Assembly: GCA_019426215.1 (NCBI GenBank)
Contig: CM033391.1
Coordinates: 13,628,708-13,692,707, forward strand
DNA length: 64,000 nucleotides
DNA from: Buddleja alternifolia
Taxonomy: Eukaryota > Streptophyta > Magnoliopsida > Lamiales > Scrophulariaceae
Reading direction: 5' to 3'
The position numbers and the translations under genes are program-made. The notes beneath the pieces are model-generated. The model was given only the letters and a program-made list of their open reading frames with translations. It did no database searches and was not told the DNA's origin. Shown one piece after another: positions 23,229-34,080 of this stretch. Numbering within the stretch: position 1 is the first letter of the stretch; each line of letters opens with the position of its first letter.

Positions 23229-24936
23229 TGTTGGGAAACCGAATAAAAAAAGCAGCGGAAAAGAATTTGCCACAAATATCATCTCGATTTGCATATTTAA
23301 AGCGTAAAAACTTACGCTTCGTAGTGAAGTGGTTGGAGATCCCAGCTCTTCAAATTTTTTTGACTCGAATGAGGATATGTCCATGTCACTTTCTTGAATT
23401 TTCAGCTTTTTTGAACAGCGATTGATTTCTTGAATTTAGATGTGAACAACAAAATTAATCTGAGTTATCACGCACAGAATTGCAAGAGAACCATATTTCT
23501 TCTTCCTCCTTCAAGTGGACTGCTATCTTGGAGAGAGACGGGAGGGAATTTCTTTTGTGCTTTGGAGACTCACAATGTGACTTATGTCAACTAGGTCAAA
23601 AAGTCATCAAGTGATATGTACCTATATCACAAGACTGGATGACCAAGTCACACAAGCCCATAATGGACATCCAGGAGGACGCCCAACTCGGCCTCATGGG
23701 AGTCTATAGGGACGCCCAATTTGGCTCGTGTTGGTTTCGTGTGTAATTAGTTAATTTTAATTAATTATTCATTTGTCAAATAAATAAATACATTGATTAA
23801 TTTAATTAATTAGATAAATTAATATATTAATTTATTTCTCCAAGAAATTAATCAAATATTTAATCTTATCCATTTATTTAATTATTTCATCTAATGATTA
23901 ATTAAATATCAACATTGTCTTCAAAATAATGTCTTCCTATTTTTCTTTCGCAAAACCTTTAATGAGACTCTTTAGGTTCGTCTCATTTGGAAATGGAAGG
24001 AGGCCAAAGGATGTGGGTAACACCTAGTCAGTCACATGGCCCACACCGTAGCCTAAACGGGATCGAATGAATAGACTCATTCTGAAACCTTTCCAATTGT
24101 GAGTATTGTATAAGTATAAACCTTTTGTTCTCGTGTCTTAGCCAAGTGCGAGTCATGGTTATGTCAAACTTACTAAACTTGATCATATGTATAAATTATA
24201 ATAATACGAGATCACTAAGTTCGCTTTTGTGCCTGGCACAAGCAACTCTAATGCTTTGGTCAAAGACTTTGATTTCCATTATCCATAATAGCATAGGACA
24301 CATTCTCATTCACTTATGAAAGAACAAATCCCATCTTAGTAATCAGTTAAGGCTACCCCTCGCTCATCAAGTCACATTTGGAGATCGACCCCACTAATAG
24401 GTGAATTAGGTCTAACTACTCTAGTGACAAACTTGATGTCACAAGTGCATCTTCAGCCTGATTCTTCAGATCGTAGGTTCACTTATACCTATCACAAATA
24501 ATCAGTTCTATTATCGATAATCACAAAGTGAAAACCCGTGTGACAGAACTGATGCGAGTCGAGTTCGAACCCATCAGTTCCACAAATGTGTCTACAATCA
24601 TAAGCTCTCACTATCTCATAATGTCCGACTGGTACTTCCATGTCAAAGCTCAGATTGTACAAGTATACTGAGTCTTTATGTTCCATTTAAAACTCCTTAT
24701 TACTTGCGAACGATTTAAAATCAAGATCAACTCTCTAATGTCTGTCTTCCTGTCTCATAAGAAGTAGAGAGATTGCATTGATTACATGGACAATATGTTG
24801 TACACTACTTACAGATGCTAATGAGATTTATGTGAAAACAACTAAAAGCCTTTTATTATAATTGGAATAAGTCAATTACAAATTGAATGCCATATACATT
24901 CTAACCTCTATGGAATTTGAGGGCTTAATCCCAACA
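23229..24936 (-). mobile_element. Solo LTR in the copia protease remnant
   Basis: The 1708-base unit starts TGTTGGGAAACC and ends GCTTAATCCCAACA, with a perfect 5-bp duplication TGAAC. On the minus strand it reads TGTTGGGATTAAGCC..., similar in layout to the Copia-B LTR start TGTTAGGATTATGCC, and ends with a TTACG...CCGCTGC text like the Copia-B LTR end. It is therefore probably a relative of the Copia-B LTR in minus orientation. There are no internal coding sequences. Confidence 0.88.
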
Positions 24937-24941
24937 TGAAC

Positions 24942-25388
24942 ATGGTGAGAAAGGGTGAAACTCAGATTGAGAGTACTAATGTAGTGCAATTAAAATTGTA
25001 GAATGTTATAAGGAACCATATAGTCATTAGTCACTTAGGCAGAGAGAGATATGTCATGGTATTATGTGTTGGATCTTGGGTGGTCATAAAAAAGAAAAGA
25101 GTAGTGGAAAGGGGTCTAAAGGGAGAACATTATATACAATCAAGAATAAGAGAGAATCCATTATGTGGTAGACACTGGAGACGAATGTATTGTTAGGCAA
25201 AGAGATGCCCAGTTAATCTCTATTGATTTTCAAGGTAAACCAAACTAGATTGATATTCGCTTCTGAGAAGTACGAGTTTATTAGCATTGAGTAGATCTTT
25301 CTATCAGTCTCCAAAGAGGGGAACATTATGTACAACTGAGAATAAGAAAGAATCCATCAAGTGGGAGGGTCTAGAAATGAATGCATTG
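24942..25388 (+). pseudogene. Copia protease continuation with an internal duplication
   Basis: Directly after the solo LTR the frame goes on: MVRKGETQIESTNVVQLKL, then (after a stop) text like the copia segment before the integrase. From 25121 the sequence is duplicated: the unit at 25121-25316 is followed by a second, diverged copy starting at 25317. That copy is split by SIRE-2 and finishes at about 38935. No integrase or RT of this element is present. Confidence 0.6.
25121..25388. repeat. ~196-bp tandem repeat, second unit split by SIRE-2
   Basis: Unit A (25121-25316) and unit B (25317-25393 plus 38807-about 38935) share GGRGAACATTATRTACAA, AATGYATTGTTAG, AAAGARATGCC and TTTTCRA landmarks in the same order. 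Unit B is interrupted by SIRE-2. Confidence 0.7.
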
Positions 25389-25393
25389 TTAGT

Positions 25394-26908
25394 TGGTGGT
25401 CCCAAGTGGCATTCGAAAGGGTCTAGAAGGGGGGGGGTTGAATAGACCCTAAAGTCCTTTTCGACTTCAAAAATTTTGTATCACTTTTAAATGTTTGAAC
25501 GCTTAGAGAGCTAAGCGCTTGGGTTAGGCGCTACGGTAAAATAACTTAGACTTAGTGATTTTAGCAATTTACCAAAGTAGGGTAACGCTTAGATCGCTTA
25601 ATCAAGGTTAGCACAGCGGAAATGATTTTTAAAGCTTTAGCGTTCATTTTTGGTCAAATAGTCGCTTAACCATTTTTCTTATCTTTTTCAGGATAAACAA
25701 TAAAATATAAAGTCAGATAATAAAACAGTAAATGCTAGTAAATAACACAAGAATTTATAAGGTTCACTAGGTGGTGTAATCTCAGCTATGTCCTTGTTCT
25801 CCTTGAACACTTGGAGGAATTCCACTAAGTTGATAATCGAAGGATCACACAGAAGCTTATACAAAATAGAGGAAGGGATGATGATCTTGGGCTCCTTAAT
25901 CACACAGACTTCAACAACAATCAAGATCTTTATCAATAAGCTTCTCTCACTCAGAAATACTGCTGGTAGAGTCAACAACTTCTTCACACAGACAATAGAT
26001 GTTGAGGGTTTTGATCACGGGTTTGTTTGATTTTAGAAAGTTCAAACAACTTAGGATATCCCAATAATATAGTATGGTTCTTCTTTGAAGATGTTTGAGA
26101 TATCTATGACTGTCTGGAATGTATGTAAAAAGCTTGGAAGAATTTTGGCTATGGAATTTCTAAGCTTTTTCTAGAGAGAGAATTTTAGCAAAGTTTTGAC
26201 TTTCTTGTGTATGTACGTGTATCTCTGTATATTTTAGGGTTTGCTGGAATGAGGTATTTATAGGCAATTTGTTGGGATTTGTCCATTGGACATATGTAGT
26301 GCCTCTCACGCGCAAGTGACTTATACCTTTTCTCTGACATTCCTGAAATCTTCCTGCATTGATTTGATGTGGCAGGGTTGAACTCTGAAATTCTGACAGT
26401 CTTAGCCCATAGGTAGCTTGCTCCGTATACAATCTGTCCTTACCACATTTAATGCTCTTATCAAGCATTTAATGCATTTGAATTTATTTCCCATTGGAAA
26501 TAAATGTCCGTTAAATGATTGCATTTAAATCCTTAGTGACTTCGGAATTTATTTCAGGTGAATCTAATCTACTTGATCGCTTGATTACTTTGATCGCTTG
26601 ATTTATAAACCCTGAAACTGTCCATAGCGATTGGCAGTAGCTTAAGACAAAATCTTTATCTTTACTTGTCTTCAGACGCTGATCTTCAACTTTATCTCTA
26701 ATAGACTCACTTAAAATTCTACTAGCGACTAAGTATTCAATACTTAGTCTAAAGTCTAAAAAGATAAAAATTACAAGCTTAATAAAATTACTACCTTTCA
26801 AACGCTTATACAAATGTTCTAAGAAAATACAAACTTACATTCTTTTGGGGTCTAACATAAAATCCTATATTTTTATCATTAAAACATCTAACATGAAATT
26901 TCCTAACA
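25394..26908 (-). repeat. 3' LTR of SIRE-2
   Basis: The plus strand starts TGGTGGTCCC and ends TTTCCTAACA; on the minus strand that is TGTTAGGAAA...GGGACCACCA, as in SIRE-1. Length 1515 bases. The TATA box CCTATAAATAC lies on the minus strand near 26272-26262. It contains a G run of 9 (25431-25439) and the AGCGCTT cluster near 25498-25530. Confidence 0.92.
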
Positions 26909-26910
26909 AT

Positions 26911-26922
26911 TTCCCCCTTTTT
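26911..26922 (-). other. Polypurine tract of SIRE-2
   Basis: On the minus strand AAAAAGGGGGAA, immediately before the 3' LTR, identical to the tract of SIRE-1. Confidence 0.9.
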
Positions 26923-27118
26923 GATGATGTCAAGACCTTAACTCTTTTATAGATTAAGAGTTCAAAGAAAAGTCAAACGAATAATCTTAAGTTAGCGTTT
27001 GGAAAGTTAGTTAAGTTAGCTAAAGTTAGATTAGCCTCAACAAGTTGTTTCAGCGATAAAACATTCATTCATTTATATGAAAAGTAAGCGTACATGTTTT
27101 ATGCTGAAAGTAAATAAT

Positions 27119-28690
27119 TTAAAGCGACAACAGAAATACATAAACAATCATCTTTTTTGTCACTTTCTGTTTTTTTTTTTGAAAGATTTCATTCGCTAGA
27201 TCCAGGAGAAGTCTATCAACATCTATCAAGGTTGTATGCTGAACTTCATCATAGTCATGCCTTTTCAGCCTAGCGCTTTCATTCAGCTCTAGCAATCTTT
27301 CCACCCAATCCCTTGGAGGGATTCAAAGTTCACAGATCAAGTCATGATAAATGTCTTGTCATTGATCATTGGTGGATTTCCAGTTGATAGGTCTTCTAAG
27401 CGGTGCGACGTATGGATGAAAACCCATACTCTCTAAGAAATCAATGTCTAAGTCCAGAAGCAAGTGTCTGCCTTGATAGTATCTATGCTCACTATTTCTT
27501 TGAACATAGAGCGCCAATGTTTGTTATGTATTTTAGAGATGGACTCTTTCACCACTTTGGACTAGGACTTTTCTTTCGCATCTTTCCCCTTCTTGGCATC
27601 AGCAAGGGAAGTCTTTAATTCAGCAATGTCCCGGCGAGGAAGCTTGACTTCATCAACTAAAAGAGCAACTTGCTCAGCGATACTCTGAGAGATCAAATTT
27701 GAAGAAGTATCACACTCAGTGTCAGTGGAGGCATTCTGGGCTAGCCTGATTAAAATCATTAGACAATTCCTTGACAAGAGGAGCGATACTAATCATCAAA
27801 GCGATTGTAAGCTTGTTGACGTTGCTCATGTCAGCGTGAAGTAGTCTCTCTACTTGCGTAAGCATTGAATTGGTTTGCTCTTCCAAACTAGAACCCGATC
27901 CTGTGACATTAACAAGAGAACGTATAACCGCTTTTTTGAAATCTCTAGCCTCTTTATCATTTTTGGAATCCGAGTCCGAGTCTGAAGATGAACGCTCAGG
28001 TCCATGAGAACTGGAAACTACTGCCTTACATTTAGATTTAGCTTTGATGAAAGGCTCTTCATGCTCATCAAGTGCTTCCTGAACTTCTTTAATCGCTTGA
28101 TCCAGAGTTGGATTAGCAGTCGCCGAAGGGATCTCGACTACCGGGGCGCTAGGAATTTCTGGCAAAGAAGCATCTGGTAATTGAACGGCTTCCACAGTAG
28201 GAGTATCTTCCTCTACTTCAACAAATTGGATTTGGGAAGAAGGAGCTTTAATGGCAATGACCCAGAGTGGTCCAATCGCTTCCATAACGTGCCTTGAACT
28301 TTGGATGTTGGTCTAAGGAATAGAAAATATAGCATCTTCGCGCTCTTCAGTGCTAAGTGCAAATTGCACATCCTCTGGCAGATCAACTCCTGAGTTGTAA
28401 GAGTTGAAAAAGTCCAAAATAAATGGCATCAGCGCCTGAGCAGCCTCTTGGTCCACTGGCCTGATTTGCGAGATCATCTCCACTTGAACATTCTGCTCAC
28501 ATACAAAAACAGGATGAAGATTGTAGCCTCTGAAGTTATATAGACCAAAATATTCAACGAAGGAGATGTATGTTACCTGGAAGCTATAAAGACAGGGAAA
28601 AGAATGGTTGATATGGACATCGAGCCACCGGAAAGGTCAAACACTAAAATAAAGGTAGTCACGACGATTAGCGAAGGAAAAAAGTGGGGT
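27119..28690 (-). pseudogene. Env-like gene remnant of SIRE-2 (C-terminal half only)
   Basis: The minus-strand pieces at about 28690-28290, 28285-27722, 27777-27562 and 27304-27119 align with 13740-15223 of the SIRE-1 env-like gene. Shared landmarks are EAIGPLW, the LDQAI-EV acidic segment and SIAEQV-LLV-EVKL. The longest open piece (188 codons from 28285) is acidic and Ser-rich with coiled-coil character. The N-terminal half with the two introns and the TATA-led ATG has no counterpart. The role is unknown; the breaks make it a pseudogene. Confidence 0.75.
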
Positions 28691-29165
28691 TATAGCTAGG
28701 GGTGTTCATAAAAACCGAATATTCGGTTAACCGGCCAAACCGAACCAAGAAATTCTGTTCGATTATTTTTTTACAAAACTTCAATTTTCGGTTCGGTTTC
28801 GGTTTTGAGGTTCGGTTAACCGAAAATTGAATTTTTTTATTATTCAATTTTTTTATTTTTTATTTTATTTTTACATAGTATAATATAGATAAAAAAAACT
28901 ATAAAATGTGTGTTTTCTAGTGACAACTTATAGGAAAAAGAAAGAGAGTGACCAAAAGTTTTTATTTTTATTTATTTTTTATATTTTTTATTTATTTTTT
29001 TGGAAGTTCGGTTTAACGGGAAAACCGAACCGAACCGAAAAGTTCGGCTTTTAACCGAACCGAACCGATTTTTTTTAGTTCGGTTTTCGGTTTGGAATTT
29101 CAGAGAACCGAAATTTTGGTTCGATTTTGGACCGAACCGAACCGATGAACACCCCTAGTTACAGC
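28689..29165. mobile_element. hAT-type MITE in SIRE-2 (461 bp plus 8-bp TSDs)
   Basis: The element proper is 28697-29157. Its ends are the inverted repeats TAGGGGTGTTCAT and ATGAACACCCCTA. It is flanked by an 8-bp duplication, GTTATAGC on the left and GTTACAGC on the right (7 of 8 match). An 8-bp TSD with a TAGGGGTG terminus is typical of the hAT superfamily. The inside is packed with CCGAA/TTCGG words arranged as a long inverted repeat around an AT-rich middle, so the transcript would fold into a hairpin. No coding capacity. Confidence 0.85.
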
Positions 29166-30120
29166 TGAATCCCAAGCTCTTATCTTGTCTAAATCGTCTG
29201 CCCCGAAAGCATATGGACCTCTTCGCTTGGTCAACTGAAGACCTAGTGGGTATGGACCCATAAATAGCTATCCATCACCTCAACATACTTTTCTTCAACT
29301 AAACCTGTTAAGCAAAAAAGGGACAATTTGGACCCAAGAAGGGTAGGATTATACAAGAAGAATTAGAAAAGCTCCTAGCAATTGTCCACCTAGGGAAAAT
29401 ATGATTCCACGAATGGATAGCTAAATGAAGTCAGCATTTCGTAAAGCAAAAATAAGTGGAGGACGGGCATAAACTTTCAAGATCTCTGCAAGGTATGCCC
29501 AAAAGACTGCTGTCCCCCACCGAGGATAGGTTGATTAGTGGACTCTATATCCAACTGCAAGCTCTTAAACTAGATGGACGCCTCTGAAAGATACCATTCA
29601 ATACCCCTCACACTCAAAGGTCAAGAGAAAGTTAGCATCATAACTTCCTTTGGGGCGTATTACCATGTCTTAATGCCTTCTGGCCTCAGGAGTGGAGCTA
29701 GATGGATGGAATGTTTGGAGATTGGCTGAAGGTATACATAGATATGATATTAAAAAGTCACTGAGCCCAATACCACATATGCAACCTAGCATAGGCATCT
29801 GAATTGCTGAGGCGATATCAGATGAAACTTAAATCCTCAAAACTGGAGCTATTCGTAAAGTGCTACCACGTAAAAGGATTAACTGATTAAATGGCGCACC
29901 TCTCTTCAAAGTTGTTAGGAAAGCAAGTCATTTCACGTGAAGCTAAGATTTTATTTTCTCTCGCACACTATAGGAGTCCGCCTCAATCACCTGTTAAAAT
30001 AGAGCTCGGGATTTCCTGAAGTTTCAGGGCATAATTCGGATTGGCAGTGGGGTTAAGTGATCTCAACACACCCCCCCCCCCACTCCCCAAAACCTACCAT
30101 AAAAACACAAGCGTTAGCGA
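29166..30120 (-). other. SIRE-2 segment without a match in SIRE-1
   Basis: I find no gene and no alignment to the SIRE-1 env-like N-terminus, which this stretch replaces. It includes a C run (30070-30080). It could be a diverged env part or a foreign insertion; no ends or duplications were found to decide. Confidence 0.4.
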
Positions 30121-30865
30121 ACTTCATATCAGTCAAAAAGTAACTCCTGAATAGCTAGATGACTGCCATGTATCAAGAAATTAATGTTGGAAATAACAAA
30201 AATTTAATCTGAGTCGTTTACTCATAAAAACGGATGTCAAAAAGTGCGGTAAAATAAGGTAACAGCTGTGAATTATAAAAGTTTGAAATCCGCAGTTACT
30301 TTTTCAAACGCTTGAATAATTTTGAAATTTTCAGTGTGAATTACACGTGCCTGATAGTACACTAACACATACTCAGACAAGTGCACTTACTGAACCGCCT
30401 AGTTTTTAGATAGGAATCATTTACCGTCAGTTTGATTTGATAGGCACGTATGGGCAGTTGGCAAATCTCATCTTTTGGACTTATCCACACGCTACCTTTT
30501 AGCGATGAAAACTAGGCAGGATTTTCAGAGAAAGTTACTTAGCGTTAAAGTGGGAGTCTTTTAACGCTGAAGTCTTTTTGATAAAAGATCGATCACTTTA
30601 GATCTTTAAAAGTTATTTTCATTTAATTTTGTTAAAGATTGATTTTGTCATGCAAAAAAATAAACGCTAGTTATCAATGCATAAAATTTTCAAAGTCATT
30701 TTTTATCACATCACTTATAGATTGGAATAAGTACAATTTTAAAGTTCCTCCTAAAATTGATAACTCATTTCAATTTTGAAAAACGCTTTAGACATAAAAA
30801 TAAAGTAGATTCCCCCTAAATTATATGCCTATAAAATATGATGCTTTATGATTTAAGCGTTGAAA
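30121..30865 (-). other. SIRE-2 spacer between pol and env
   Basis: Non-coding. It aligns with 10098-10810 of SIRE-1, including the purine run TTTAGGGGGA on the minus strand at 30820-30811 just after pol. The match to SIRE-1 ends near 30130, before the place where SIRE-1 has its TATA box. Confidence 0.65.
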
Positions 30866-33800
30866 TCAATCATACCTAATTCACTTCTCAAGTGAGAAAG
30901 CGTTGTTCGTTGAGCGCTTTGGTGAAGATATCTACCAGTTGTTCGTCAGTACCAATGAAATGCAGGGAGATATCTTTCTTTTGAACATGGTCACGCAAGA
31001 AATGGTAGCGAATGTCAATGTGTTTAGTTCTAGAATGAAGGACTAGGTTTTAAGTCATAGCTAAAGCGCTTTGGTTATCACAATGGATTGGGGTAGGACC
31101 TAGGATTCTTCCATAATCTCTAAGTTGTTGTCTCATCCAAAGGATTTGTACACAACAGCTTCCAGCGGCTATATACTCTGCTTCAGCTGTAGAAGTCGTT
31201 AGATTATTGTTTCTTATTATGCCACAAAATCAATCTATCACTTAGAAATTGACATGTACCACTAGTACTTTTCTGTCTATTTTGTATCCTGCAAAATCTG
31301 CGTCTGAATAACCAATTAGTTCAAAAGGAGACTCCCTTGGGTACCACAAGCCCACATTTTGTGTGCCTTTTAGGTATTTAAGGATTCTCTTGGCAACATT
31401 TAAGTGTGATTCTCTAGGATCATCTTGAAAGCGTGCACACATGCATACCAAAAATATAATATCGGGTCTACTAGAGGTAAGATAAAGAAGCGATCCAATG
31501 ATACATCTATAGTTAGTGATATCAATTTTCTTCCCACTTTCATCTTTATCTAACGTAAGCATTTGGCTCATTGGAATCTTTAAAGATGATACGTTTTCCA
31601 TACAAAATTTCTTAATCATACCTCTTGTATATTTAGCTTGGTTTATAAATATGCCATTAGGGAGTTGTTTAACTTGTAGTCCTAAGAAGAAAGTTAATTC
31701 ACCCATTATGCTCATTTCAAATTGATCTTGCATCATTTTTGAAAATTTCTCACACAATCGCTTATTAGTAGAACCAAATATAATATCATCAATATAAATT
31801 TGAACTAAGAGAATATCTTCATTATGGATAATTTTAAATAACGTTATATCAACTATGCCTTTTGAAAAGCCTTTACCTATAAGGAAGATAGAGAGAGTGT
31901 CATACCATGCTCTTGGTGCTTGTTTAAGGCCATAGAGTGCCTTATCCAATTTGTAGACCATACTTTTTCCATGGTTGTTGATGAATCCTAGTGGTTGCTC
32001 TACATAAACTTATTCTTGGAGTTTACCATTCAGGAATGCACTCTTCACGTCCATTTGGTACACTGTGAACTTGTTGAATGCAGCAAACGCTAGGAACATC
32101 TGAATCGTTTCAAGACGGGCTAATGGGGCATGAGTTTCATCAAAATCAATACCCTCTTCTTCACAATAACCCTGAGCGACTAATCTGGCTTTGTTTCTTA
32201 TAACAATGCCATCTTCATCCATCTTGTTCCTAAAAACCCATCTAGTTCCAATAACTCCTTGGTGAGTTGGTCTTGGTATTAGCGTCCAAACTTTGCTTCT
32301 CTCAAATTGGTTAAGCTCTTCTTGCATCGCTTCTACCCAACTTGAATCACTGAGCGCTTCATCCACTTTCTTTGGTTCTATTTGAGATAGGAAGCTTGCG
32401 AACATGGCCTCATTCATTGTTGCGGACCTAGTTTTAAGAGGTGCTTCAATATCTCCAATCACTAGCTCTGGTGGATGGTCTCTAAGCCATTTATGATCTG
32501 GTTGGAAAGGGTTAAGAGACTCTTGATCATCAGTCGCTTGACCCTCATTTGTCTCTTGCGCAGTCGCTACATCATTCACAGTTCTAAATTGCTCTTGATG
32601 ATCATTTTATTCATGATCATTAGCATTACTGACATTATCACCATTTGTAACCTCATGAGTAACCTTAGGATTGGGCACAAAAATCTCACTATCCTCATCA
32701 TCATCACTATCATCACGAAGATTGATTTGTGACGCTTGTTGGGCAAGATCTTCAATTCCTACATCATCAGGATTAAACTTACTCGGTTCGTGGTTAGCAT
32801 CATCAAACACAACATGAATGGACTCTTCAACCTTTGATTTGATCTTATTTAGGATGCGAAAACTCTTTCCATTTTTAGCATAGCCTAGAAATATTCCTTC
32901 ATCCGCTTTAGGATCAAAGGTCCTTAGACTTTGGGATCCATTGTTATGAATGAAACATTTTAAGCCAAATACATGAAAATATGAAATGTTAGGCTTACGT
33001 CCCTTCCAAAACTCATATGGAGTTTTCGCATGTTGCTTGTTGATCATACACCGGTTCTGAGTGTAGCAAGCGGTATTAATAGCTTAGGCCCAAAACCGTT
33101 GAGGCAGCTTAGACTCTGCTAACATCGTCCTAGCATCTTGCTTAAGCGTTCTGTTCCGTCGCTCGGCAACTCCATTTTGTTGAGGTGTTCTAGGAGCAGA
33201 ATACTCATGAAGTATTCCAAAGTCTGTACAAAACTTCTCAACAATTTGGTTAGTAAATTCAGTTCCTCTATCGCTTCTAATTCTTGTCACCCTTAAGTCT
33301 TTTGAGGTTTGTAATTGATGAATTAACGCTGTGAGCTTGACACTAGTTTCATCTTTGGTCGCTAGAAATTCAACTCAAGTATAGCGAGAGAAATCATTAA
33401 CTATTACTAGTGAATACTTTTTACCACTAACACTCATGATTTGAATAGGACCAAACAAATCTAAATGCAACAGTTCAAGAATTCTAGAAATAGATAGGCA
33501 TGGTTTCTTCTTAAAAGATGATTTAACTTGTTTACTCATTTGACATGCATCACATAAGTGATTTTCTGAAAGGAATCCTTAGGTAATCCCTCTACTAGAT
33601 TTAGCGATATTAACTGAGAGATTACCTTAAAGTTGAGGTGATTCATTTTTCTATGCCATAAGCAACCCAATTCATTTTGACTCTTAGCAACAAAGCATGT
33701 GGGGTTGTTATCAATTGTAGAATCCCAATCCACTAAATACACATTGTTTGTTCTTTTTCCTCTTAATTTAGTAAACTTAGTCTTAGTGTCGTTAACATAG

Positions 33801-34080
33801 CAGCAGTCGCTTGAGAATTTGACTTCAAAGCCTTTATCACAAAATTGACTAATGCTCAATAGATTATGCTTAAGACCCTCAACATAATATACATCACTAA
33901 TCATAATGTTCCCCCTATGCATGATACCTATACCTTTGGTTTTACCTTTGAAGTTATCATCGAATATAACTTGAGAACCTCTTGTTGCACGATAGTTGAC
34001 CAAGAGATCTTTTGAGCCAGTCATGTGCCTTGATGGCCAGCTATCAATTTACCAAACTGAAAGATCGGTGTTGGCTCTAG
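30866..34080 (-). pseudogene. pol of SIRE-2 (protease, integrase, RT, RNase H), few breaks
   Basis: Copia pol on the minus strand. The protease motif near 34055 reads IDSWPSRHM (Gly of DSG replaced by Trp) and is preceded by a stop. The GAG-pre-integrase and zinc region is at 34024-33536 (LWHRKMNHLNF). The integrase retains IRSDRGTEF and QQNGVAER, the second Asp and the Glu of DDE (33290-33084). RT has [11 protein letters not shown] (about 32045), followed by a TAA stop at about 32011, then ALYGLKQAPRAWY and YIDD in place of the more common YVDD (about 31795). RNase H follows from about 31480, with a break at 31200-31240 and [13 protein letters not shown] near 31000. Enough stops are present that no full polyprotein can be made. 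Confidence 0.9.
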
